Below are positions 52,722-64,000 of a stretch of 64,000 bases of DNA, in pieces (positions within the stretch are counted from its first letter, which is position 1; each line of letters opens with the position of its first letter). Both the position numbers and the translations under genes were made by a program. The stretch comes from Caprimulgus europaeus (Eukaryota > Chordata > Aves > Caprimulgiformes > Caprimulgidae). The notes beneath the pieces were generated by a model. The model did no database searches. It worked only from the letters and a program-made list of their open reading frames with translations, and had not been told where the DNA came from. The stretch spans positions 11,476,554 through 11,540,553 of the forward strand of contig OU015529.1 of the NCBI GenBank assembly GCA_907165065.1, in the 5' to 3' direction.

Positions 52722-55700
52722 AATACATAATAAAAGCCAATGCTGGAGGAAGCACATTGAAGAAAATGCCTCGAGTGGAACAGCCTCACCCCTCCCGAGT
52801 CTGAGACACCCCTAAGACACCAGCATCTCCCCCTTTCCCTGCCTGCTCACCAGGGCTGGGATTCCCAGCAGCAGAAAGCTCCCAAGAATGGCTCTCTAAG
52901 CTGTCCTGTGAGTACGCTGTGATCATCTTGTACCTTAAGGCAGAGGCAGCACAGGACATAACTGCATGAAACTCATCCTATTTCTAGTATTTTATAATTT
53001 TAACACTTGCCATTGCACCCTACCTAAAATTATTTTTAATACATTTGCATGCACTGTAAATGAGAATACTATTTGATGCAGTACTCTTTCAGTTAGCAGG
53101 ACTAAAGTCTTGCCACTCCATACATTAATGACGGAGTTTTGAGACAGAACTCAAAAGGGCAACTACACTCAGACCTCCTTCATCCTGCCAACACCCATAC
53201 AAATGAGATGCTCCACTTCACAGAAGCAGCTTTACAGAACTTTTCTTTCCATTGCAGATCATTCAGGCTGATGGGGTTACTCATATACATCAAGTTAAGC
53301 ATGTATATAAACTTTTGGAGGACATGAGCACAATAACATATACTACAGAGGAAGACAAATATGTTTCAAAAGGTTATTCATATTTTTCAAGCCCTTTTGG
53401 TTAAAGGACAAGAGTCACCATCAATTCTAAACTAAAGTCAAACAAGCATTCATTGTATCTCAAAAGGAGAGCTTCTTATAAAGATATTTTTAGCAAAAGG
53501 AAATTCAGTGAAATTAGGCAGTTCTGCCAACTACTTCCATTTTCCAATGCTGTTCAAACTGACTTCCTGTCAATATTAATTAACATAAAAACATTTAACT
53601 ATTATGTGCTGGAGAACTTGGAAAACTGAGTAAGACTCTCACTTGGCACAGCATATTAAGGAAAATAAAACTTTTAGAAAAGTTAAGGAAAATAATCTCT
53701 TCCCTGTTCCTAATATTATTTTTTTTAAGTCAAATATTTGTAGCTAACTATAAATAACCAGCATCAGAGTTTTGATTCACTCCTCCTGATGTCTGGTAAA
53801 TATAACCCAAATGGTTTTTTTTTTCCTGTCAACTGGAACTGACAAAACTTTATAAACACAAACAACTTCATCCTAAACTGTATCACCCTCCTTAGCTGCC
53901 TTAAAAAGAGTAACACATTGATCATGTATGTTTTACTGATTTTTGTTTAATAAGTACAAGTAATTGAAAAAAGATATTTCAGCTACTCTGAACAATAGAA
54001 CCCAAACCATCTATGCAACAATTGTTGTATAAAAAATGTGGTGAGAACAATAATGTCTGCAATTCTAGGAATAATACTAATCACCTGCAACTTGGTACTG
54101 TAAATACTGATGCTTCCTTGTCACCATCCAATACAATATGAGGCTTGAGATAAAGGATTTCACCCAACTGCTATTCAAAGAAGCCTGTAAAACACTTAAC
54201 TGTCCCTTGCCCACTACTGAAGAGCAATTTTACTACCCATCCAGAAAAAATCCACTGCCAGTATTACTTCACAGCTTAGTAAAGACTTCCCTCCAACTAC
54301 ACATTTTAATTTTGATTTTATATGAAGAAACTGTTGAGCAGTTTGCATGCAGCTCTATAATCAAATGCCACATCAGGCGAGTGGCACCAGGGCTGCACTG
54401 GTGCCAGGGTGAGCAAACCCCAGCTGCTGAAGGAGGCCAGCCAGCAGGAGTGGCACCAAGGTCCCACTGCAGGTCTCACTGCTCCTGCCCTGGGCGGTGG
54501 GACCCCTCCAGAAGAGGCCATCCCTGCATGAGTTACCCTCAGCAGTCCCTCAGATCTCAGAGGATGCCTTATGTGTCTTGTGACTCGCAAGTATATGAAA
54601 GTTTCCTGTATGCTCACAGAGATTGTTTGAAGAAGAAATCATTAACTGAAATAAAATACTCTCCCACTGCTGAAATAGTTCCCTCTCAAGTGATGAGGAT
54701 AACCAACCACAATCTTCTCTGCCAAAGGAACATCATCGTGGCACGTCATCCTACAAAATGGTCACTTTACAGCTCCACTTCAATACTTACTGGTTCCTGT
54801 TCTGTTTCAGCAGACAAAACGAGCACTTTAAATCAAACATTTCTAATACTCTGAGCTTGCGATATCTAAGGCATCAATTTCACTTACGCCTAATACATTA
54901 CACTCAAATAAAACAGAATTTTACTTCTTCTGTAATGTAGCAGGAAACCTACAGGCCTGCATTTGAAAAGAAAATTCTTTACTACATATATAATTTTATA
55001 CCATGGAATAGGAATGTTTTCTCTCTTCTTTCCTTGTTTACTTAACCCAAAAGGCACACACCATGCCTAGGGCTTTTCAACCGAATAACAACAGAGGATC
55101 ATTCCAAATATTAAACACGTGGAAGAAACTAGGCATCAGCTCACACCTGACACTCTGAAGTAAGCAGATAATGATTCCACTACATAATAAAAATGTTTTG
55201 AGATTGCAATTCTGATCTAGGCAATTCTGATTAGTCAGACCTAAGTGGCTCTTAACAACAAGGCAGAGTTCAAATACTATTGAGTAATTAAAACAACACC
55301 TGTTCACAAACAACCAACAAACAAAACAAAAAATCCACCTTCTTGAAAGTACTCACCTTTTACTTAGAGTAATATGAGATATATAAAAAATGTTTCATTT
55401 TCCACTACACCACAAACGTGAACACATCAATAAGCCATGGATGAAATTGAAAGTTTAGCCCAAGTGGCTACAATGACTTTCCATTCTCAATACCACATAC
55501 ACACACAAAAAAAGATGGTCACTACTCTCATTTCAAAACCCAAATTGCTTAAGCCAACGAGTCACTTGCAAACAAAGCACATTCTCTCCTACAATTTACT
55601 AGCTTCAAACATCTGACCTACAGAGTTTTCATCCGCCTAAGTGCATTTGAGCTTCTGCCGCTGCAGCCACCACAGAGCAGCTGGGAGCAAACTGCTGACT

Positions 55701-56567
55701 CAGTCGCCAGGCGGTTGCAGGGCTCCTCTGAACACAAAACCTCATTCAGGGGTAGGGAGAGAGCATGGGAACAACCACCCATTGCACCCACAGAGATCAA
55801 AAACGTTGCCTAATACATTTCGACAGAAGTAGTGCTCCTGAAATATGCCAGCTAGACACTTTTTCCTCTTTGGAAAGAAAACTTCTTTATTTCAGAGTAC
55901 AGGACAGTCGATGGAAGCAGCAAAACACTGTAATGGTGCGTGGTGCCAGCGGCGATGGCTGGCTTGTTCAAGGGAGAAGGCCAACCATTAAAGTCATCTC
56001 CATCCTGTAAACAAACGGCCAGTGGACAGTGGTTTACAGATTACCAATCTAGCCTGATTTCAACCTATCTGAAATTCAGGTTCAATTTGAGCCCACCTTC
56101 CCTCCTAATCCCCTCTCACTCAGAGGGAGCAGCTTGTTGCCTCCCTGTACACACAGCCCAAGCCTGTGGAGCAGGGTCAGTGAGGAGGCCTGGACCCTGA
56201 CAGCCCACTCATCCCTGTAGGATATCTCCATCTGCGACAGGACTGCAGCCAAGACCGTTCCCTGCCTGCTTGCTGCTTCCATGGCTGCACAACTGCTGAC
56301 CATAACCTGATCTCACATTTGAGCAAAACCTGAAGGTCAAGGGAATGACTGCACAAACACCAGACCAGGAGGACAACTAGACCATTTCTGAAGGCTTGCT
56401 TACGTTTTACTTGTGGTTTGTTAAATCTGCAGACACATCTGTAACTGTAGGCACCTAATTACAAACCTAGGTGCAATTAAAGCTGAAGTTACTATAAATA
56501 AGTACATCAGTTTCAAGAGGTGTTTAGAGGTTACCCACTTTGTACTTGCAGAACCAGGCATATCTCT

Positions 56568-57037
56568 CAGGACCTACTGGAGTGAGTCCAGAGGAGGCCA
56601 CGAGGGTGATCCAAGGGCTGGAGCACCTCTGCTGTGAGCACAGGCTGAGAGAGTTGGGGCTGTTCAGCCTGGAGAAGAGAAGGCTCTGGGGAGATCTTAT
56701 AGCGGCCTTCCAGTACCTGAAGGGGCTCCAGGAAGGCTGGAGAAGGACTTTTCATAAGGGCAGTTAATGATAGAACATGGGGAAATGGCTTTAAACTGGA
56801 AGAAAGGAGGTTTAGATTAGATATTAGGAAGAAATTCTTCACTGTGAGGATGGTGAGACACTGGAACAGGTTGCTCAAGGAAGTTGTGGATGCCCCCTCC
56901 CTGGAAGTGTTCAAGGCCAGGTTGGATGAGGCTTTGAGCAACCTGGTCTAGTGGAAGGTGTCCCTGCTCATGGCAGGGGGGTTGGAACTGGATGATCTTT
57001 AAGGTCCTTTCCAACTCAGACCATTCTGTGATTCTAC
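56568..57037 (+). mobile_element. CR1 LINE 3' fragment
   Basis: About 470 bp, close kin of the copy at 12300..12912. Shared segments include AGTCCAGAGGAGGCCACGAG, GGAGCACCTCTGCTGTGAGC and the GAGCAACCTGGTCTAGTGGA motif, and it ends CCATTCTGTGATTCTAC. It is 5'-truncated, frameshifted and antisense to SHOC2. Confidence 0.92.
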
Positions 57038-60000
57038 AACGTCCCATCCTGGCTTCCTACACACCATGCCCTTCCACAGCAAATGCACTGGCACATGGAC
57101 ATCACTGCTTGCTTTGAAGCTTTCAAATCCATCTTTTCATTCACTGGCCACCAGATTTGCTGCTCTCTGAAAGTACCTCATGGCACTAAATGCCAGGTCA
57201 CGTACCAAAGTCCAGATCTATCACAACAAAAAGGCTCCACGCTAGCCGACAGAGTCACCTACGCCTTAAGTTCCTAGGGGGTAGAAATAATCTTTTGTGC
57301 CCTGCCTTTGAAGTCATCTAGCAAGTAAAAAAATATACGTACTGTGATTCATCCTGTGCACTCCAATATTATTTTTATGAAGCATTTTCTCTTTTTCTCC
57401 TGGGTTTTGGCCAAGTTATAAAATACCATTTCATGTTTTTGTAGAAAAAGACTCTAAGAGCAAGTACAAAGAATTCTGCTAACTCCATGCAGCAGCTTAT
57501 TTTCATATGTAAAAAGGTACTTTCTGCATGTGTGGTCCCCCAGCATGTACCTTTTGGGCTTCATGTCTCTGTTTCCATGGTAACTCATCATATCAGCAGG
57601 CTGTATAATCCTGCATAATAGATGAAATTTGAAAACCTTAACTTGCTAGATGAAACAAATTTCCCAGTCTTAGTACAGGTCCTAATAACTACATATGACT
57701 AAAAAAAGGTTATTCTAAATGGACATACTAGTGTAGGAAAATCCAGTTATCTCATTTTTGCAACTATACAAATTCTGCATCTATAGTGTCACACAACTGA
57801 CCACAACAGCAAGTGCTCCTCATCTACCCAATACCCTCCTTAGAGCAAAAATCACCCTGCTGTAGCAAAAACTTACTTTCCATTATAAAAAACTTCACTA
57901 TTACCCCCAGGCAGCACCCAGGCGCTACCATTCAGATCCCTCACCAATTCCTATAAGCCAAGGAAGCAGCCTGCCACACATGGCTTTAGCACAAATTGGA
58001 GAGAAAATGGCATTGGTCCCCCCAAAGGTGATGGTGCAAAACTTAAACCAGCATCAAATATTTTCCTTTTATTCATCACTTCCTCTGAGCAATAAAAACA
58101 ACATATCAACCCAAAACAAACCCAACAGGAGACAAAACAAGAATGATGAGCAGGAGACAAAGTAAACAGACAAGACAACAATAGACTAATTATCTATTAT
58201 TATTAACAACCTACATTATGTTGATCCTACAGAAATTGGAACAAACCACATGCTAAATCCCATCTCAGCCAAATAAAACATTGTTCTATCACTATCTAGG
58301 GTAGCATCCTACCATAGCATCTACCAGCAACACAGCAACATCTATCAACAAAGCAAAAATATTGTTTATTGTAGCATTTCTCTTGGTTTATTCGTCTCTG
58401 AATTTGATGCAATAAGTTTGCTTCTCATCTTCAACGTGCTTTTATGTAATAATTATGACCATTTTGCAAAGTTCAGTGCTGGATGACTCTCAGTTCCTTG
58501 AATTTTCTGACCATAATTAGTGAGTGTGTAAGTCACAAGATCCCTTTGCAGAGGGTTACTCTACTAGGAAAAATGCCTATCTGAAAAATAGCTTAAAACA
58601 TGCCTTTAATGCAATTCTGGACATAAAAAGGAGCGATGGGTCTTTACCTTCTATGTTCCAGCAGAAAAAGCCACAATAACTACATATGGCAGCTCGTCAC
58701 TGCACAGTATCTGGCTCCTGTTCAATCTTTTTTGTTTTAAGCTAAGAAATTTTTTTTTCCTAGCTCGTGATCTTCAGCTAAGATGAGAAAACCTTGGATA
58801 TATTTGTTTTACTGAATACCTACTTGAAATACAACTAATGTATAGAAAAGGGCATATGCAATAACATTTACATTCCAAATAACATATGCGAGTTTGGAAG
58901 ATATACAAGTGCCTGTTAAAGTCCAAAAAATACATATTTACCCACAAGTTTCCAATTATAAATCTCCTCACTTTTAGAAGTCATTAACATACTTTTGCAT
59001 TTAACCTGCTCTCAGAAAATAAGTATCTCCTTGAACAGATCAGCATTCTTCACAGAGAAAAGATAACAACCATAATTGGAATCAAATTTTCTCCACTTTA
59101 AGTGTACATTTCTGCTTCATTACAAATAAATTAAATAAAAAGAAAATTTATTTGAAAACTGCACAATGATCAGCTGGAGTTGTTTTCTTCAGGATTACAT
59201 ATTTTTCCAAAAGTTTACATTACTTATTTAAAAATTACAGGAAACCAAAACAAATTTAGGATACTCCAAGTGGAAAATAAAGATCTACACATCTTCCTCC
59301 ATTACTACTTAACCCATTTTTTCCAGTGAGGCTTTTTTGGCTGGTTTTGTAATATGACTCTTTCAGATAAATGCATTTTACCTGACAAAAGCAACCTGAT
59401 TCAGGCCAAATTAGAATACAGATAGAACGAGACTACAAAGAAACCGCTATGTTTCAGACAACTGGATGCAAGTTACAACACTCTCTCTCGTTTTTCCAGC
59501 AAACATTTGCCTAAACACGACATGAAGGACCACTTCTTCCTTCCAAGTATTCTTATTCAGATGCAAGAACTACAAACTGACAAAGAAAAATGGTATTTTT
59601 CCTGTAGCACGTGTCCACTGTAGCTAGATTCTCATCATTAACTGCTCCACGTCTTTCAAAGGGAAACTGCATTCTGCCCACCCAGATTTTCCCTGCAGTT
59701 TCAACTGGATTTTGCATCACTCCCTCCCTGTCCTTACCCTCTTGTGCTGGGTGGCTACACATCATTCAACAGCTTCCATATTCTACCAGGCAGACCACTG
59801 TCCTGCACTGCTGCTTGAAACGATGCTCAACCACAGCTGAGGCCAAAGCAACTTCAAAAGACCTTGAGGAACTTTGTAAATTAGCAGCACCATAGAGATG
59901 GAGGATTGTTATACACCCTGAGAAGGTGATGGAAGAACAAAACTGCTCCCAATCCTTTTTCAAAGCTTTCAACTGTTTTCCCTCAAGAGCAAAACAGAAT

Positions 60001-63000
60001 TAAACATAATGACATAAAGCAGTGAAGTATTATTTAAGCAAATAGATGCTTACTGCAGGTGATTCGGGTAGCACTGTACACAGCTATATACAGCCAATGC
60101 TCTCTGGCAAAGGCTTCTTCAATTAGGTTAAACTTCTTTAAACCTCACTCCTCAAAGGTGATGTTTACCAGCAGCTGCCTGCCAACCCTGAGGGTTTTTT
60201 GGGGGTTGTTTTAGGGCTGGGGAGAGGGGTCTTGAGGAGACATGAGAATAGAGGGAAAAGGTAAGATAATCTATTTGCTTCAGCTGTTTATAAGACTGAG
60301 AGCTGGTAAAAGTATGTTGATTTGTTCATGTTGAAGGCAATCTTAACACTGACTCCATAACAATTCTGGAGTTTTTGTTCTAGGTTAGGGACTTGAACTC
60401 TATTAAGATAATGTCTGGTGCCACAGTGAATTTCACTCCTGGTCACTTTGAAACCTCCAATAAGAAAATGGCAAGGAATTCCCCTGGTAATAGAGCCGAG
60501 TCTTTCACAAACCCAGAGCCTGTTTCACCTCAACTCCTACACGCCGACTTCTTTTGACACAAGGCATTACCACAGAGCAAGCCCAACACAGCGCCTTTCC
60601 CACCTGGCCGAGACACCCTCCCGCCATCCTCCCACCTTCCATGGGGCCACAGCAGCCACGCAGAGGAGAAAAGCTCCTGCCTGGAACACAGGCAAGCTGA
60701 GAAATACAGGGAAGGCAGAAACAGACAGGAGCTGGAACAACAATGTGGATGGGAGGCTTGCAAGCACGGGTGGTGGGCAAGAGGCAGCTGGTGAGAAACT
60801 CCATGTAAGAGAAAATCAGAGATATAAAAATAATGAGACAGTAATCAAACACCACTCCTGCTCCTACACACTGCATAGAGAAGGGGTCTTAAGGAAGGCA
60901 AAGAATGTATTAATTGGAGATTTATTAAATACATTCTGACAAGCACAGTCACCCAAAGCACTAGAAGCCATCTCATTCACACCTGTCTAATTCTGACTGC
61001 TTTTTATTGCAAATTTAAATTTTCATAACTTCTTAAGAGTATTTTTATTTAGTTTTTCCATGGGTTTTTTCCCCCCAATCAACATTTAATGCATTAGCAT
61101 TATTAAAAAACCAAGGTTAACAACATTTTAATTTCTTTCAAGTTCACCCACATTCTTACAGATTCTAGTGACGATCCCAGAGATTTCTTTCCCAGGGTAG
61201 AAGATAAAACTGAAACAAACACGGAAGAGAAAGCAACCTCTGTTCACCTTCCTCTGAAAAACGATCTAAAGGACAGACCTGCCACAAATACTCCTCAAGC
61301 CATTCCTGCTGTCAAGGAGCCTTAACCACACAACATCGTAAACTCCAGCCTGATACCCAAAGACTCCAAATGGCACTGAATACTATTCTGCTTGTAACTA
61401 GGAGCCTGATTAAAAGATTATTACATGCATACTAAGAATTCTGGAAAATGCATGATAAATTGGGTGTCTTCACAGGAACAAGATGTTTTCCTTCAAAAGA
61501 AAAAAAAAACCACACTGTGATCCCTTCCAAGACGATTCTTCAAAATCTGTTCAGATGAGGCATCCTTTTTTTTTTCCCTAAAAAAACAAAAGGTCTTCAA
61601 TGATATTTTTACTAGAACAAGTGAAAAACATGTTTTCTGCTTGCCAAAAACCAACTGGATTATACACACTTTAGTGTGCTTGAAAGGCTTGGGTATTGTA
61701 AAAGTAGAAAGCAGTAGCAATGTTAATCTGAAAAATTAATGGAAAAAATTTAGACACACAAACTGAATTAAACAACACTGTACAAATATCATGCAATAAT
61801 AAGCGTTTTACCTCATCGCTTTTTAATAAATGAAATAAGATGTTGGAAAACTGAAAAAAATAAAATAAAAAGGAGGTTAGCTTAAAGCTACATGGAAGTT
61901 CATACCACTCCCTAGCAAAATTTAAAAAATGTACTGTATGCCTATTTATAATTATTTACATTCTCTACTTTCCTTTTAGACAAAAACTAGATTTAATTTA
62001 TAAATGTCTAGGTAACTCAGCAAGGAATTATCTAATCCGTTTGTGAACAGTTACAAGTTATCATAAGACAAATAACTAAGAAAAATGGAACCTTTACACT
62101 AGTTCATGCACAACACAGTGCCTCACCAGACCTGCTAGTCTCCAGATACTTGTACCTTGCAAAATCTGTATGTACTAAAAAACCAGACCAGAGGATTGCA
62201 CTGGATGGTGCAAGCTAAGAGCAGGTGATTCACTGAATTCTGACTGCCCGCCTCGGTTCCTCTCTGGCTTACAGAGCAGTGAGGACCGCTCTCAGCTCGT
62301 TCCTGTACCACACCCGTCCTCCCTCCTCCACCTCACAGCCTGACAAAGAGGTGGAGCCTGGATTTTCCCTTTGGTGGACAGGGCAGGAGATGAGTACTTC
62401 AACCACAGAAGTGACATTCCTGTGAGTAGTACAGGTTGAAGTAATCCAGATTAAAGGGAGAATTCTCCCTCAAAACAAGTGTAATCTAAAAAGTATTAGA
62501 CATATGCAGAAAGCACTCAGAAAAGGTATACAGACTCACAAACTGACTAGAAAGACTGAACAAATTCTAGTATGACAATATACTCCAGAACAATATGGTC
62601 AAAATCAAGGTTCTCTATTTACAAATTAACACTATGAGGATACAAGGAGAATATCTGAGGAAATGAGAAAAGAGCTCCTGATCAGAAGGAAAAAGAAGAA
62701 ACTGAAACACTAGAGAGGTACTTGAACCTCTAAAAATAAATAAAAGTCAGTTTAACAAGGAAGTTGATTAATTTTAAAAAATACTTGCTATATATTTGTT
62801 CCTTTTTTACTCAACCATTCCCAAAATAGTGGGAAAGGAAGGAAAACACAGAATGACACTTGCAAGACAAACAGAAAAGACCAGGAAAGGGAGTGTATGA
62901 GCACAGGTACGGGAAGATGACAGATGACAACCATCAGCATCTACCTGAAGTGAGAGCAGAAGTACTGGGTACAGACTGCAAGGCACTGTAAGTGTGACAA

Positions 63001-64000
63001 CGTACAGGAATAATGACCACAGAGCAGTACGAGACAGACAGGAAGGACAATAGAACTTGAGAAGACATGGGGAGTAGGACCTAAATTGGTCTGTCCCCTG
63101 CAACGGGGCACAGCCAGCACCACCACCTCAGCATACACCCCCTGTGCAGCAAGGCACAGCGTGCCAGTGCTGTATTCCTCCATCCTGTGCCAAGCCCTTC
63201 TCCATCCCTCCCCCTGCTGCGAGGCAAGAAACAGACAAATTACATCAAGTCTTTTATTCCTATGCAGGGCTGAAGGATTAGCATGTGTCTGATGAAACCT
63301 TCTCCTCCCTACCAGCCTCCAGCTCCTCTGATTCTTGGACATAAGGTTGCATAAATGGGGGACACTTCTCTCCCCGACAATTCTTCCTTCTACCCTTTCT
63401 TCCCCTCTCTGACAATAATTCTTCAAACAGGAGGTGGAGGAGCTGCAATCTGAAGAGCTGAGTATCACTTGTCTGTATCACATTAATACCTTGCAAAACA
63501 AAAGCTTCCATAATTCTTACACAGCCAGTGAGTAACATAACTGGTCTGACAATTGTTGGTATTGGCTTAGTATTAAAGTATAATTAAATGCTACAAACAT
63601 GCATTTTGATTTTTTTTTTTTAAATGAAGATACATATAAAATCACTTTATATTAAATCAGCATCGTATGGGGATCAAACTCAGACAAGATGCAAACAAAG
63701 AAATTTTAATTTAAAATTATTCTTTCTTGCTAAGGCTAAATTTGACCTGTGGTTGTGAGGACTACCAGTTGGAAGCATGACTGAGAAAAAGAGGCTTTAA
63801 TCACGGCCTCTGTTGTTTGACACACTGTGCACTCTAACTCCTCAATTCCTCATGTCAGATCTGCACAGGTGACACTATTTCACTGCTCACTTCTCTCACA
63901 ACTAACCTCTGCCTTATTTTACAGAGCAAATAACATTGCCACTAAATCCAGGCCAGATGATCACAGCCATAGTCAGGCTCATTACTGCAGGCTGTACTCA

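Larger units (their letters stand above)
49754..64000 (-). other. Part of SHOC2 intron 1 (5' end beyond window)
   Basis: No SHOC2 exon 1, CpG-island promoter or neighbouring BBIP1-like exon was recognised in this 14.2-kb stretch, so intron 1 probably runs off the right edge. It contains CR1 fragments at 52570..52721 and 56568..57037, a small CpG-dense patch at 52271..52340 and a 238-codon unexplained frame (54138..54854). Open frames at 60448..60939 and 62941..63468 are unrecognised. Confidence 0.7.

Noticed and set aside
55641-56200. Search for the neighbouring BBIP1 gene or SHOC2 exon 1 in the right part of the window
   Set aside because: No BBIP1-like peptide on the plus strand and no CpG-island promoter; these probably lie beyond the right edge.
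60448-60939. 163-codon plus-strand frame
   Set aside because: Overlaps equally long frames on the opposite strand in a locally GC-rich patch; no known motif, so chance is likelier.
62941-63468. 175-codon minus-strand frame in SHOC2 intron 1
   Set aside because: No recognisable domain or homology, Ser/Leu/Cys-rich composition typical of noise, and no splice or promoter context supporting a gene.

Overview
The window is vertebrate nuclear DNA, almost certainly from a bird. It is AT-rich with long introns and carries at least seven CR1 LINE fragments with the avian-type 3' end (a TTCCAACCCAAACCATTCTG-like segment followed by ATTCTGTG/ATTCTATG repeats). No prokaryotic features, rRNA, tRNA or CRISPR were seen. 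The species cannot be fixed from sequence alone.

One protein-coding gene is present: SHOC2, the leucine-rich-repeat scaffold of the MRAS-SHOC2-PP1C phosphatase that activates RAF. It lies on the minus strand. All eight coding exons can be placed to the base: 49518..48816, 34117..33980, 20469..20339, 18148..17960, 16483..16361, 14237..14100, 13608..13491 and 10980..10772. Joined they give 1749 nt, or 582 codons plus stop, the same length as the human protein as I recall it. Every junction keeps frame and every intron is GT-AG. The first coding exon has about 195-235 nt of 5' leader with four upstream ATGs. The non-coding exon 1 and the promoter are not visible and probably lie beyond base 64000.

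Layout: 1..~8370 is intergenic DNA downstream of SHOC2, with no gene recognised. About 8372..10771 is the probable 3' UTR, with an AT-rich hairpin just after the stop codon and two candidate poly(A) signal sites. 10772..20469 holds seven coding exons separated by introns of 0.5-2.5 kb. 20470..33979 and 34118..48815 are two large introns (13.5 and 14.7 kb) holding CR1 fragments, a 101-bp AAT microsatellite and poly-A/T tracts. 49754..64000 is part of intron 1.

I did not find a new gene system. The observations most worth checking are the four upstream ATGs in the leader, the 3' UTR hairpin, a long repeat-poor stretch of intron 4 that may be conserved, a near-perfect inverted pair of CR1 tails in intron 3, and an intronic G-rich tract able to form a quadruplex in the pre-mRNA.
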